Source: Prototheca cutis
Lineage: Eukaryota > Chlorophyta > Trebouxiophyceae > Chlorellales > Chlorellaceae
Length of the DNA: 64,000 bases
Direction of reading: 5' to 3'
NCBI GenBank assembly: GCA_002897115.2
Contig: BCIH01000010.1
Location: 232,626 to 296,625 of the forward strand
Part shown: in pieces, positions 1 through 11,900 of the stretch
Position numbering within the stretch: the stretch's first letter is position 1
Layout of the letters: every line of letters starts with the position of its first letter
Made by a program: the position numbers and the translations under genes
Notes under the pieces: model-generated
What the model was told of the DNA's origin: nothing
The model's database searches: none
Seen by the model: only the letters and a program-made list of their open reading frames with translations

Positions 1-345
1 CTGGTGCAGTGGCGGCTGGGCACGGGGCGCACGCATCAGATCCGGGTGCACGCGCGGTACCTGGGCTGCCCGTTGCTCGGGGACGTGACGTACGGTGGGG
101 GGCCCAGTGCTGCGGCCGGAACGATGGGCCACGGTGGACGTGGACCCGCGGGTCGACGCCGCGGCGAGGAGGCTGCGGCATTGACAACAAAACTCGGCCG
201 CCCCGCGCTTCACGCCGCGACGCTAGGCTTTGCCCACCCGGTCACGGGCGCGCGGCTGCGCTTTGCGTCACCCCTGCCGCCGGACATGGTCGACCTGCTC
301 GCCGCGATGAGGGGTAGGGACTGGGTCGACGGCGAGGATGGCTAG
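1..345 (+). CDS. RNA pseudouridine synthase, RluA/RluC/RluD family, C-terminal part
   Basis: Only the last 114 codons are in the window; the reading frame is already open at base 1, so the 5' end lies outside. The motif GTGRTHQIRVH, followed by LGCPLLGDVTYG and later ALHA...FAHPVTG...SPLPPDM, is the conserved C-terminal half of the RluA-type pseudouridine synthase fold. These enzymes isomerise specific uridines in rRNA or tRNA. The catalytic aspartate (HRLD motif) would be upstream and cannot be seen. An Arg/Gly-rich stretch of about 30 residues (codons 32-60) interrupts the usual core, as is common in GC-rich algal genes. The stop is TAG at 343-345. Substrate and compartment cannot be told from this fragment. 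Confidence 0.85.
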   Translation: MVQWRLGTGRTHQIRVHARYLGCPLLGDVTYGGGPSAAAGTMGHGGRGPAGRRRGEEAAALTTKLGRPALHAATLGFAHPVTGARLRFASPLPPDMVDLLAAMRGRDWVDGEDG

Positions 346-666
346 GTGGGTGGTCGTGGCAACGGCCGGCAGTGAGGTGTCCGCCCCTCGCTGGTGGCGG
401 CTGGGAGGGGCGTAACCCTCCGATGATTCCCCTTCCCGGTACAAATCCATTCCGATGCTAGGCTTTCTCCATCGCTTCATCGCCATTTCATCGATTCATT
501 GGATCAAAAATCGGGGTCGATCGGACCCCGCGGAAAAGTGTGAGCAGTTGCATGGACCATCGGGCCGCGAGTCCCAAAGGAAACGGGACAGGAGGCAACA
601 CCGAAGCAACTGGAATAGTCAGTCCGGGCGCCGAGCACGGAGGGCCTACCCCTGTCTGGCACTCAC
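346..666. other. Intergenic stretch, no gene seen
   Basis: Lies between the pseudouridine synthase stop and the end of a minus-strand gene (convergent 3' ends). Open frames here are short and show no recognisable domain. Confidence 0.5.
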
Positions 667-1666
667 TCACGTCATTTCATCGCCATCCATGGCGCTGTTG
701 TCGTCTGTGTCAAGGTTTTCCACTGCCGAGCCGCCAGAATCCTGTGCAAGAGGTGCAGGCTGCTGCTTCAGCATGTGGAGAGACCAGCCGGCGCGTCGAG
801 GACAACATCCGACTGCCTCCCCAGGTCCCTTTGCGGGCCAAAAACTACCCACCATCACGACTGCGGCAGACCCGCACCCCTGGTGCCAACCCTTCGCCCG
901 CGCGCCCCCCAAAAAAACACTCGCACAAGTACCTGAGGGCCTGTGTATGGGACGATGGCCATGGAGTGGTAGGCCGGCAGGGGCGGGCTCCAGGGCAGCA
1001 CTGGGTAGCTAGCCAGAAGCTGCCTGGGCGGCGGCAGCAGGGCTTCCGGGTGCAGCGCGTCTGGGCGCGCCGGCGGCGGGGGGGCACCCTCCATAGCATC
1101 TTCTACCGGACCCGCCGCGGTGCGCTTGACGCCGTGCTTTCCAGAGTCGCTGTCATTTTCCGTGGCGATGTCCGCGCTCGCGCTCGCCGCCTCCTGCTCC
1201 AACCAAAGTCGCCGCTGCTCCTGCGACAGGCTGAGCCGGGAGATGCCGTGCGCTGCCGTGTCCGGCGTTGGCGGTGTCGAGGACTGTTGTACAGGCCACG
1301 CCCAGCTAAACCTGGGCTCCTGCTGCTGCTGCGTGTCGAATCCGAGGGGTGCGTCGGCTTCGTTTTGTGCAGTTGTCACACCGGCACTTGTCACGCCTGG
1401 CACCAGGCAACATGCGACGCCATCCACTCCCTCGGTGGCGAGTCCCTACGAAGACCGTCAAACATGGTCGCTCCTCTGTACCCCCAAGCAAACATGTGCG
1501 TTCCACTGCCCTTCCATGGGGCGCAACGGCAACACACCTGCTGGCGCTGGCGCTTGTTCTGGGGCTGCAGGCTTTCGTCCCAGGGCCAGTCTGGCGTCCG
1601 ACGGCCCAGAGCTCCAGGGCCCTGCCCGTTGGCCATGCGGGGAGGAGGCTGCCAGGCTACTGTCAT
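667..1666 (-). CDS. Putative three-exon gene of unknown function
   Basis: Proposed exons 1666-1538, 1430-933 and about 768-667 (minus strand) join in phase 0 to give about 240 residues. Support: donor CAG|GTGTGT after a basic NKRQRQQ segment, donor CAG|GTACTTGTG at 932, and a final exon ending in an acidic DTDDNSAMDGDEM tail before TGA. The middle exon has an Arg/Glu-rich helix (LSQEQRRLWLEQE) and a proline-rich part. I recognise no family. The first exon and the last acceptor are the weakest points; the start could lie further upstream. The composition suggests a nuclear or cytosolic disordered protein, but that is only inference. Confidence 0.35.
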
Positions 1667-2443
1667 TCACGGCGCATGGCCTGGGGCTCACTCCTCCATG
1701 CTACGAAGCTAGGGTGCGCGGGACAAGTGCTGTGTGTGGCGAGCAGGCGTGGGCCCCCGGGCCACAGGCTCTAGACAGTCCCGTACCCACGCCGAGGAAC
1801 CCTGGGCTCTAACCCAAAACGTTCCCTCGTGGCAGAAAAAAGGACTGTAAGATCGATTTAATTCTTTGAAAACAATCGCATTGCATTTTGGGCATGGTAG
1901 TGATGTGTGATTGGGTGATGAAGGCGTGAACCTTCTTCGAAAGTCGCCCGGCTCGCTTTCCCGTTGCCATCTCGTGGCTTCGGAACGGGGGTCAGACGGT
2001 TTGCATGATCTTGCGCCAAGGAACGTGCAATGCAGACAAGACAATCAGATAATGCACTTTTTCGACAAATTCATGGATGTCGAATAAGAACACTGCCTCC
2101 TTTGCCTCTGGCTGGGGCACGATCCAGGCGAGCTACTTCACAGTATCCCAGGAAGCGTTCTGAGCCCCGCTTGGGGCAATGTCTTGCAACGGAATTCATG
2201 GCAAAGGCACGTCAATTGGGAAAAAAAGTCAGATGCGAGTTGTGTAGAGCCCAGGCAAAAGGATGGAGCCGGCACGCAGCTCCAGTGGCGGACGCTGCAG
2301 ATTCAAATCCGCAATTAACCAGTTGTGCGCCAGCGCACTTGCTCGGCCAAGCGATCTGGACACCTGTCGCATGCAAACCTGCGCCCAAGTCATTCATCTT
2401 CGAAGTTGGCCTCGATCGAGGGAGGCGCCTCCATCCGATCGCC
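1667..2443. promoter_or_regulatory. Divergent intergenic region upstream of ARC6
   Basis: About 780 bases between the start of the unknown minus-strand gene and the ARC6 start codon. It is less GC-rich than the flanking genes, notably around 1810-2060. It presumably carries both promoters. No defined element was recognised. Confidence 0.35.
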
Positions 2444-5400
2444 ATGTCGGCAGTGGGCGTGCCTGCCTCGCCTGGCCCGGCCCAGCTCATGCGGCCATTG
2501 GCGCACAGCAGCGGTGCACGCCGCCCGTTCCGAGCACCCCGCTGGCCTGGGGCTCGTAGGAGTCGCGGACGTGCTTCCATGATCCAGACCGCGACTGCCG
2601 CGACGGCTGCCAGCGACAAGGAGCGGGTGGTGCTGCCCCTGACCTACGCCCAGGTAGGCATTGTCCATAGTGCACATGGGTTGGGTTCTCTAAACACCGC
2701 TCCCCTTTCCCTAACTCCCATGCAACACACACGCAAAACACAACAGCAGTAAATAATCAACAGTCAAGCAAACATAATAATTTCAAGGCATGCAAATCCC
2801 AAACAGACATGCACGTACACTCCCCCACTGACGAGCAGCTGCTGGGGCTGTCTGGGCGGGAGCTGTGCAGCGAGGTGCAAATCGCGCGAGCGCACGACTC
2901 CCTGGCGGCCACGGTGCTGGAGCCCGGCTACGGCCCGCTTGCACGACTGGGCCGTGACAAGCTGCTGTTTGCGGCGCGTGAGGGCCTGCGTGCTGCGCGC
3001 GGCCGTGCACGCTCCTTGGCACCCGACATCGCCATCGAGCCGCTGCTGCTGCCCGGGGCGTTGGCCCTGCTGGAGCAGGTCGGTGCCTACGACCTCGTGG
3101 TGGCGGCGGCGGCCGACGCCGAGCGCGAGGGGCTGGGGGGCGCGCTGCGCGGGGCGGGGCGCGAAGACGCTCGCAACTGGGCACGTGACGTGCGCCTGGC
3201 GGCCGCGCTCGCGCGCTGCGGCCGCGCGCGTGCGGCGCTCGAGGCACGGCCCCACGACGGCGTGGCACGAGCGTGCGCGGAAATGGAAGCCGCGCTGCAT
3301 GCACTTGGCGGCGATGGCGGGAATTCGGGAACGGGCTCGACTTCAAGTGGCCCGCCTCTAGCGCCGACGCTGGAGGCCGAGATTTCCGCGGGCCTGGCGG
3401 CGCTGAAGGGGGCGGCGCTGGTCCAGGCCCTGCGCGAGAACGACGGGTTTGATGCCAGTGAGGGCGACGGCGATGCTGATAGACGAGCTCCGCCACCGGC
3501 CGCATGCTATGCGGAACCCGTCGACGCGGCTGCTCGCCGGCGCCGGGACGTCGCCGCACTGCGGGGTGTGCTCATGGCGTCGGCATTGAAATCGTCTGCG
3601 CCCGGCAAAAATCTGCTGATGCGACTCAAGCAACAGGCCAGCGCCCTGCCAAAAGGCGCGGCATCTCAGTCGTCACCGCCGTTGGCCTCTGCACTTTTGG
3701 ACACAGCCGCCATAGGCGAGGCGCTGACGGCACTGGGTGCACAGGAGCTGGCCGAGGTGGCCGACTGGGCCGCGGTCGTGGCAGATCCCGGCAAACTACC
3801 GCCCTGGTCAGTGGACTTCTTTTTTTGGTTGTTGGTGGCGGGGGGGGACCTCTGCATCAGCAGCGTCACCCTCACAGCAGCGTACACGCTTTCTTTCTGT
3901 CCTTAACACAGTTCATTTCTCCAACTCCCAGGGCCACGACGGACGTGCTGGAGGCTGCATCGATGGCCTGCATCGTTACGGGATTTTTGATGCGCCGCCC
4001 GGCGCTCGTGGTCTCTGCGGAGAAGGTTGCCACGTCCATTTCCACAGTACGGATCTGGCGACGACCTTCTGTTGGATCTTCCGTTTTCATGGGGCGGTTG
4101 GAAAGGGATTCCAGGTTTCTTGAAAAAATGCAGGCTTGTGTGTTGACGAGAAGACGGAACTTTTTTTGTGTGTGGACTGAGAGCATGCCTGCCTGCACCC
4201 ACCGTATGGCAAGCAGCAGCGGGACGTGGCGGTGCCTCTGGCAGTGTGCCGGGTGCTGTTGGGTGCGACCGAGGAGGCGCTGGACCTGCTGCTTGAAGAC
4301 GAGCACATCGGGGCGAGCCTCCGGTGCGTTGTGGGATGGCGCTCAGTCTCGGCCGATGCGCAGGGAGCAGAGGACCAGTCTCGCTGCAAATTGTCTTGTT
4401 CATGCTGCTCGCATGAGTGCTGTCCCATGCCACATGCAAGCAGGCATGCGGAAGACAATGGCACGCCGGTGCCCGGTGACGAAGCTGCTACAGAGGCCTT
4501 CCCCAGCCGAGATGGGGTGATGGCCTGGATCCGAGCCCAGGCGCCTGGCGACCCCCTGCCGGGACTCTGCATGTTTGTCGAAAAGGTGCGGTAAATGGTG
4601 GTGGTTTGTCCGGGGTTGGGGCATGTACGACGGTGATACTGCATGCATGCGCGCTATCGAAGGACGCCACCGAGCACGCCAGAGTCCGATGCAAGAAGAA
4701 AGCTCGCACCACTTTGCAGTGGCTGGAGCTCCGGGCTGTCCCGCTGTTCCGAGCCGTGGCGACCCAGGACTTGCCCCCGCTGGGACACCAGTCAGTCTCG
4801 CTGGTGCCTTATTTTGACGACCCTGCTGTACAGGAATACCTGTCCCGCCCGGTGCGTGACAAGGGAGGTGGATGATGATGATGATGGGCAGAGGGCCTTG
4901 GTGGCGATTGTGTGGTCACAGATTTCATGGGCGGGTGTCCATGTGGACGGTTTTCCGGCGCAGCGGATGTGTGAAATGTGACCTGCCATTGGGGCTATGC
5001 CCAGACAGCGATACGGCTACACTCACACGCTCCTTGCTCCCTGTCAATGATGATGATGATTGGAACTCCAAAGCCACCTGCACCCGGTATGCGCACCCCC
5101 ATTTTCACTCCAGACTGCGCCACAGAGCCCGTTGACGGTCCTGACGGTCGCCCGGGACAAGGCGGCCAAGCTCGTTGCCCGCCTGCAGGCCAGGTCTCAC
5201 TGGGCAACTTTCCGCAACGTGAGGGCGAACAAAGGGGGTTTCGATTGTGTGTCTATCCGGGTGTGTTCTAGGGATTGGCCAGGTCGTGCCGGGACATCAT
5301 GATCCATGCCTCCAGTGAGGGAATCCATCAAAGTTCCTGTGTCACAGTGCACTGCCAACACACAGGAACCCCCCTTCACTCCCTGTAACCATGCAGCGCC

Positions 5401-6438
5401 TGGTGCTGATGCGGGCTTCGCAGGTGGTGCTGGGCCTGGCAGCCTGCATTGCACTGGCCTGGGTGGCAAGACGGGGCGCCACGCTGAGCCNGGCACGGGA
5501 GATGGCAGTTGGGGCGGCGGCACCGACGGCTGCGTCCACAGTGGGGAATGGGGAAGCATCAGTGCCGGGCCGGCATTTCCATCCAGCGGCAGAGCCGTCC
5601 GGTCGCTCGGGCGATGCCGCGCGGATGCCGGCTCCTGAGGTGGTGCCCAAGCCCCGGGGAGCGTCGGCCACAAACAGCCCCGTGCCCATCACCAAGGCCG
5701 CTGCTGAGACACTGGTCGCTCGCTGGCTGGTGGGCTTCAGGGGTGTTTTATCTATCCCATCGTGGATCACAATCATGATGGCTTTTGCATTCGGGTTGTA
5801 CCTACCCTGCCCCCAATAACCCCCCACACACATACACATGAACCTATGCCGGCACCCCACCCACTTGCCAAGCCCAACGTGTACAATGTGTAGGCGGCCA
5901 AGGCGGCTGCGATGGGCCCGCGGCACGTGACCCAGGATCTGGGCTCGCTGCTGGCCGACCCGTTGCTGAGCGCGGTGCAAGCCGAAGCAGCCGAGGCGGC
6001 AGCCAGCGGATGGTTCTGGAACATCCGGCCCCTGCGCAGTAGCGTGCGCAGCGTGGAACCCCGCGACGGCGGCGCCGCCACGCTGCTGGCCACTGTGGGG
6101 GAGTCGGCCGACCTGTGGGCCAGCAACGGGAAGAAGGGAGACTCCTATCGCACAACTTACCAGGTACGCGTGTTTGTGTGTGTCTGTGTGGCAGGAGGGG
6201 TGGTATGGGGCCTTGGGGGTGTGCTGTTTGTTTATTGACTTGTATTTTCGAGGTTTGCACGAGTGCACTGTTCGAGTGGGGAGGGGCTGAAAGTCAGCAG
6301 CAAGCCATAGCCCACCCCACCCCNCCCCNCCCCACACACACACACACACACACACAAATGGCACAGGTGGAGTACACCGTCGTCCCGGCAGGGCACGGGG
6401 AGTGGCGGATCAGCTCCGCACTTGTTCTGGGCTCCTGA
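2444..6438 (+). CDS. ARC6: Chloroplast division protein ARC6 homologue
   Basis: ARC6 spans the inner chloroplast envelope and anchors the stromal FtsZ ring to the outer-envelope PDV proteins. Ten exons: 2444-2653, 2839-3806, 3932-4025, 4220-4323, 4444-4585, 4720-4851, 5126-5218, 5397-5729, 5894-6163, 6367-6438. They keep frame throughout and give 805 residues, close to the roughly 800 of the Arabidopsis protein. A basic transit-peptide-like start (residues 1-50) leads to the J-like region (LPLTYAQ/LLGLSGREL across intron 1, no HPD motif), then DKLLF and LLPGALALLEQVG, then DPLPGLC...WLELRAVPLF and YFDDPAVQEYLSR. One membrane segment (about 586-606) follows. The C-terminal intermembrane-space domain (DUF4101/IMS type) ends with YRTTYQ/VEYTVV and GEWRISSALVLGS. 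Exon 8 holds one N (5491). ARC6 is favoured over its paralogue PARC6/CDP1 because of the PGLC to YLSR block. Confidence 0.9.
6333..6356. repeat. (CA)12 microsatellite in the last ARC6 intron
   Basis: Twelve CA units ending ten bases before the final ARC6 acceptor (cag at 6364-6366). A C-rich stretch with two N bases (6324, 6329) precedes it, so the assembly is unsure of its exact length. Confidence 0.95.
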
Positions 6439-6688
6439 CCGAATTCTGGCCCCGGCACTGGTCTGGGTCTGCAAGACTGGCGTTTTCAACAATGCAGACA
6501 ACCCAAATCTGCACAAGACGATGCACGCAGATGATTCCAAGGCCCGTTTGCCACGGGGCGTGCACTGGAACCTGACCCCTCTGGGTTTGTTGCTGTAAAA
6601 AGTTAAAGTTCTTGTTTGCTTGTTCCGGGGACAGCACGGGACGGAGGGGCCACATGCCCTTGGCGTCGCTGTTCCTCACACACGCCCG

Positions 6689-7434
6689 TCAAGTCTCATC
6701 GCCCGAGGCGGTCCGCGGCACGGCCAGCAGCGGCCCATCTGCCTCAGGGAACTGCGATGTCAACGCTTCCCTGCATGGGTAAAAAAAGGGGCATCAGGTC
6801 CCTTGAACAGGATCCCAAACGTGGGTGCCTCTGCCCCCTTTGCTCCACTGGCCCTGTAGCCAACTCGTCTCAGGGTCCTGTCCAGAATTACATGCCCCCT
6901 TCCCCACCCACCCTCATCTTCCTCAGCAGCAGCCCCCCATCCATCCCAAACCTGCCTGTTAGGGAAGGTGACAGGTGTGTCGGGGCGCTGCCATCCCTCG
7001 GCATCGACGTCTGGCTGCAGGCAAGGCGGCACGCCTTGCACATCAATGCCCTGCAGCTGCTTGAACCAGTCCACCATGGACGCCAGCTCTCGTGTCAGTC
7101 TAGGAACCTGAGAGATCAATGGGAAAGGGGAGGAGGTGGCTGTCAGGCCGGTCAGCCCAATGAGAAGCCACCAAGGCCATAGTATTTTGTCAAGGAAGCG
7201 CTCCGTGAGCACAACCCACCGCCACACCTCCTTCTCGTCCGCGTGAAGATGAGCCATTGCAGCCAGCTTTGTGACGTCCGGGGGTTCAATTGAATTGTCA
7301 TGACTGTGCCTGATGCATGCAGGGCAGTGTGCTTGCGGCGCGAGGGGCCGTGCCGTGGGCGGTCTGGAGGACGGGGCCCACAGGCCCCGCAACGACCGCC
7401 AGTTGCTGGTCACCATCATTCGCGCCGTTGACAT
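6689..7434 (-). CDS. GATC: Glutamyl-tRNA(Gln) amidotransferase subunit C (GatC)
   Basis: GatC is the small stabilising subunit of GatCAB, which converts Glu-tRNA(Gln) to Gln-tRNA(Gln) in plastids and mitochondria. Exons 7434-7228, 7107-6956 and 6770-6689 give 146 residues, including an N-terminal targeting extension of about 45. Family landmarks: PPDVTKLAAMAHL, then across intron 1 VPRLTRELASMVDWFKQLQ, GIDVQGVPP, and in the last exon EALTSQFPEADGPLLAVPR, equivalent to the bacterial REALLANAP...VP end. The second intron has a GC donor (AG|GCAGGT); no GT donor restores the frame to the conserved REAL motif. The gene ends about 250 bases from the ARC6 stop, tail to tail. Confidence 0.85.
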
Positions 7435-7868
7435 TATGACATCAAAACAAAAATAATTCGAATGTTGTCGGCGACGGCAAAGGGCCCCTGTTGAGTGCTC
7501 GAGCTGCTTCGAGTACTGTTTTGTTCACGGCCGGCTGATCTCGGAACGTGGCCCACCCGAAAGCAGATTGGCGTGAAACCCGTCCTTTCCTCGGCTACCA
7601 AGCACAGGTAATATCTCTCTGTATACAAACTAAATGCAATACACGCAAGCATGTATTGCGCGAACTCTAGGCACAAAACGGGGACAATTGTGGGGGTCGG
7701 GGACGGGAGGGTGCACGCTGGGGCTAGGCTACATGTGCATGGCAGCACGACTTAGGAGGGAAACAGAAATTGCACAAGCACAATGCAGTGATCAAAACTG
7801 TCGAATAAAACGCGGAAAACTAGGGTCTACATGACTGCACACAGGCAGAACTGGCGCACGCCGCACCA
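7435..7868. other. Intergenic stretch upstream of GatC
   Basis: Contains the promoter side of the minus-strand GatC gene and the 3' side of the next minus-strand gene. It is AT-richer than average. No RNA gene or motif recognised. Confidence 0.4.
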
Positions 7869-8615
7869 TCAGTGGCCATGCCGTCTGTGCTTGGACTTCT
7901 TGGGGCCCTTGCGGCTGCCTTGTGTGGGGCCAGCAGGGGGGGCGAGGTCTGGCGTCCGGATCGCTTCGGGAGCTGCCTCCGTCTCTCCCTTTGAGTCATG
8001 ACTGATAGGGAGTTCTGCAGGTGACGTTGGAGGGAGGGCCCTTCTTCAGCGCGTTCAGGCCACACAAGGTTCGCTCAAACGAAGGGGGAACTTAAGCAAC
8101 AATCGGGGTTCCATGGAACGGGGCCCACCTTTCACACACCAGGAGTGGACGGCTTCTCTGCAGGGATCTCTTCCGTGGTACCTTCCGGTGATGGCGCGGC
8201 AGCAGGCTCCTCAGTATCAGTGCTGCTGGTGGCTGAGGCCGGCTTAACAGGCGCGGGCTCGGGTTCGGGCGTGCCAGGCTCCGGCACGGCGCCGTTGGCA
8301 TCCTCGACCGCCTTAGACGGGACCGCGGCCTTCAGGGTCTCGGCCTTGGACTGCAGGAGTGAAACTCGGCGCGCACCATGAGCATCCAGCCGCAGGAGGT
8401 GGGGTTTCAAACCATCCGACAGGACCCACCCTCCTGGTCCACGCATCCCGCCGCCGGCCAGTACCTACCAGGACATAGCTCCTCAGCTGCGGCAGGAGAA
8501 CAGAGAGGAGGACCAAAGCGCCCTCGACGACTCCCGCGATGGCTCCCGCCACCGAGTATACCGTCTCCGTTGCCTGATCGAGCCGCCTCTGGCTGGCCTC
8601 CAGCATGCTTGCCAT
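7869..8615 (-). CDS. Small single-pass membrane protein, unknown function
   Basis: Exons 8615-8469, 8350-8140 and 8014-7869 (phases 0 and 1 match) encode 167 residues. The start MASMLEASQRR is an amphipathic helix, followed by a hydrophobic segment at about residues 22-45 (SVAGAIAGVVEGALVLLSVL). The rest is a disordered tail, first Ala/Pro/Glu-rich and acidic (PEPGTPEPEPAPVKP), then lysine- and histidine-rich at the very end (KGPKKSKHRRHGH). The donors (CTG|GTAGGT, G|GTGTGTG) and acceptors (CTGCAG) are ordinary. I recognise no family. The topology resembles a small membrane anchor with a basic tail facing one compartment, but no function can be assigned. Confidence 0.6.
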
Positions 8616-8935
8616 CTTGATTGGTGCCGATAAAACGAACTAAAATCGTCTGGACGAAATTTCCTCGAGTATGAATTGCAAAACACGGTGCGAGGCGGCT
8701 TAGAACCTGGTCCGGCCCAGCCAGTGGTCGGCTTGGCTTCCAATGATCACGTGGCCGACTCGAGCTTCTCAAGCTCTGAGCTAGTCCCCCGATCCCGCGC
8801 ACTGGCCCGGAGGTGAAGCATGCCATCGCATTCAATGATCATGTCATGATGTTACAATGAGCTGGATTGGGTGCCCATGCACCCACCCTGGCCGGGTTGG
8901 CCAGGGCCAGTCCACCCCGTCATGCACATGTGCCA

Positions 8936-11900
8936 TCAGTACTCGCCCCGTTCCCAGGGGTAATCCTCGTGTCCCTCTCGCGGCCTGGGGTAGCGCTGCT
9001 CCTCGGGTGCCCGGGACCTGGCATTCACAGATGCCATGCTCCTCAGAGAGGCCGTCCTTGCGGCAGAGGCCGTGCGCCGCAGCTCGGCAGTGGCGGCGGC
9101 GGCACCCTCCTGCGCGATGCGCCAGGCGTCCTCCTGCGTCAGCGACTGCGCGTCCCAGGACACCTGGCGGGAGGACTGCCATGGGTCGGGAGGTGGCGGC
9201 CCGTACAGATCCTGCGGGCGGCGCAGCGACTGCGCACGGGCGACGGGCGGCGGGCCATAGGCCACTCCCGGCCCCCGGACGCCCCCCTCCATCCATGCCG
9301 GCTCGGCGGCGGCAACAGCCCATGCCTGGTGGGGCATGGTGACCGCCCGCGCCATCGGCGATTGAGGGGCCCGGGGGTGGTCGAGGTACATGGGATAAAC
9401 GGGGACACCGTCCTGCGGTCGCAGGGACGACATCGCCCGCTGCGGCGGCGGCCGACGAGGGAACACAGCAGGCAGCATGTCCCCCTCGTCTTCCCCGCCG
9501 TCATCCTCGGGCACTTCCCTCGTGGCCGCGGCGCGGTCAAGATCCTCCTCCTCGGGCTCGCTCCTCGCCTCCATGCGCACCGCCGCCGACCGGGCCTTGC
9601 TCTTCGTCTTGACCAGGGCAGGCGCCGCTGCTTGCTTGCTGGCACCCTGCTGTGCTGGCGCCGTCCCAACCGAGGCCGCAGCTGCTCCAGCCTGTGATTT
9701 CGTATCGGGTGGGGGAATTATGGCGTTGGCGGTGGGCATGACACGGTCCTCGGAACGAAAACTCCAGTGCCGTCTGTGTGCATTTCATGCCCTCAAACAC
9801 CCAAGGGTGTTGAAACGGATGAACATGCCCATGATACATGCAGGTCAATCCAGTCTGCGTTGTTTTCCATCACCACCAATCCTGGACATGCTCGGCCGAT
9901 CGCTTACCCTTGCCGCTGAAGCCACGTCGGAGATTGAGACGGTGGCATCGCCGCCGCTGTCTTCTTCATCGTCCCCGGCCGTGTCGGTGCTGCTGCTCTT
10001 CCAGCAGCAGGAGATCATGGAGGTCAGGCTGCCAGAGTGGCTGATCAGGCACTTGAGCAGTACCACGGCCAAGCTGACTGCAGGCCGTGTTTGTAACAGG
10101 GAGAGGAGGGGCCATATATTGAGGTGCTGCGCGACGCTTGCATCCAGCGCACAAGGGAATAGAACCGGGGAAGCAACACAATGCCACCATGACAGAAACA
10201 ACCCTTGGCAGAACAAACCCCAGGCAAACACAGATCAACGACACGAGTGCCATCCGCTCACGAAAGGCCAGGGCTCCTACGCCGATGCCGGCCCAGGCCC
10301 CGATACCCAGGCTCGAGTTCGTGGCATCGCCCAACACCACGGAACCTGGGTTTGTGGGCGGTGGGGTGGCAGTTACGGCATCCGGCGGCCTGAAGGAAAA
10401 GTTGCCGTCGTCGCTGGAGGCGAACAGCCGTTCCGAGCCCTCCGTGCCCCGCTCACCTGCAGGGGGAGGGCTGGGCGGCGGAGCAGTTGCACCCGACGGC
10501 GGCGGCGGCGGCGGCGATGTGCCCGGCCCGCTGCCAGGTGGTGGCGGGGGCGGTGGCACCCCGCCGCCCTGGCCGGGCGGCGGTGATGGCGGCGGAGACA
10601 ACGCCGGCGCTCCCGGTGGTGGACTGGGGGCAGTCATTGTGCAGTACTGCACTGCAGGGTCAAAGGGGTCAGCGCTGGGGTCGGTCATCCACCCGGCGTT
10701 GCACTGGCAGAAGCAGCTGGAAGAGCCTGCGTTCACCAGCGTCCCATGGCTCCCGCAGGTGGAAATGTAGCAGGAACTCTGTGACTGCTGGAAAGGTGGA
10801 GAAGGTCATCATTATGCAGGCAGGGTCCTTGCAACCATATGCCCTGGCAGGATGCCACACGCAAGGGCAAGCAACCCAGGCTGCATGCCCGCTCGCTTCA
10901 TAGCCCGTGGGCCCAATCCCAATTTCCTCTTGCTCCGGCACGCAGGCAGGATCAGCTGAACCTTGCTTACCACAGAGGGTGAACCTGGCAGAGGGATGCC
11001 ATCAGGACAGGGGAGGAGATGAAATGGTCTGACATCCGTCAGAGGAGACTGGCCCGATTGCAGACAAACAGGGTTACAATCGGATCCATATCTTGTCTGC
11101 AGCGCCCATTCCCCAACCCCAATTCCTGCCACTTTCCTACCTGCCGGAGGAGACGGTGGCGGTGGTAGTGGGGTTGTTGCCGGTGGGCTCGGTGGAGGTG
11201 TCCATGGAGATTGAGAGCCCGGTGGTGGGGGGCTCACTGGAGGCGGTGGGGAGCTCGCTGCAGATGGTGAATACTGGAATGGAGGTGGAGGGGGTGGGCT
11301 GGAAACTGGAGATCTAAAGTCCATGCTTGGAGGTGGGGGGGGGGATGGTGGTGCTGGACTGAGAGACAGAGGGGGGGGGCCTGGGGTGGTTCCAGGTGGC
11401 GGCAGCGATGCTGGTGGCGGTGGGCTTGGCGGCGGCGGGCTTGGCGGCGGTGGGCTTGGCGGCGGCGGGCTTGGCGGCGGTGGGCTTGGCGGCGGNGGGC
11501 TTGGCGGCGGCAGCGATGCTGGCGGCGGTGGGCTTGGCGGCGGCAGCGATGCTGGCGGCGGTGGGCTTGGCGGCGGCGATGCGCTTGTCGGAGGTGATGC
11601 TGGTGGAGGCGGCGACTCTGTGGCTAAGACCACGTTGGGAGGTGGTGGCACAAATTCTACCAGAGGGGGCATCGGAGGAGGGTTCACTGGTGAGGCTGCT
11701 GGAGGAGGGACTGCTGACGGGGGAGGTGGCATGCCGACTGGAGGCGGTGGACTGTGGGCTGGTGGAGGCGGCGATTCCGATGGACTCGGGGAGGGGGGGG
11801 GAGACCCAGGGGGTGGACTGAATGTTGGAGTCGCTGAAGGAGGGGGTGGCGAAGGGGAGGCCACTGGAGACCTAAACTCCATGCTCGGTGGAGGAGGGGG

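Noticed and set aside
540..1712. 390-codon plus-strand frame
   Set aside because: No domain, Arg/Cys-rich chance frame opposite a more plausible minus-strand gene.
6232..6540. CVCVCV-containing frames near CA repeats (also at 49306, 51336, 62015)
   Set aside because: Translation of microsatellites; no gene support.
11130..11155. CAG|GTAGG donor in the glycoprotein exon
   Set aside because: Its phase does not fit any acceptor before the cysteine-rich exon, whereas reading through to GTG|GTAAGC at 10970 keeps frame.
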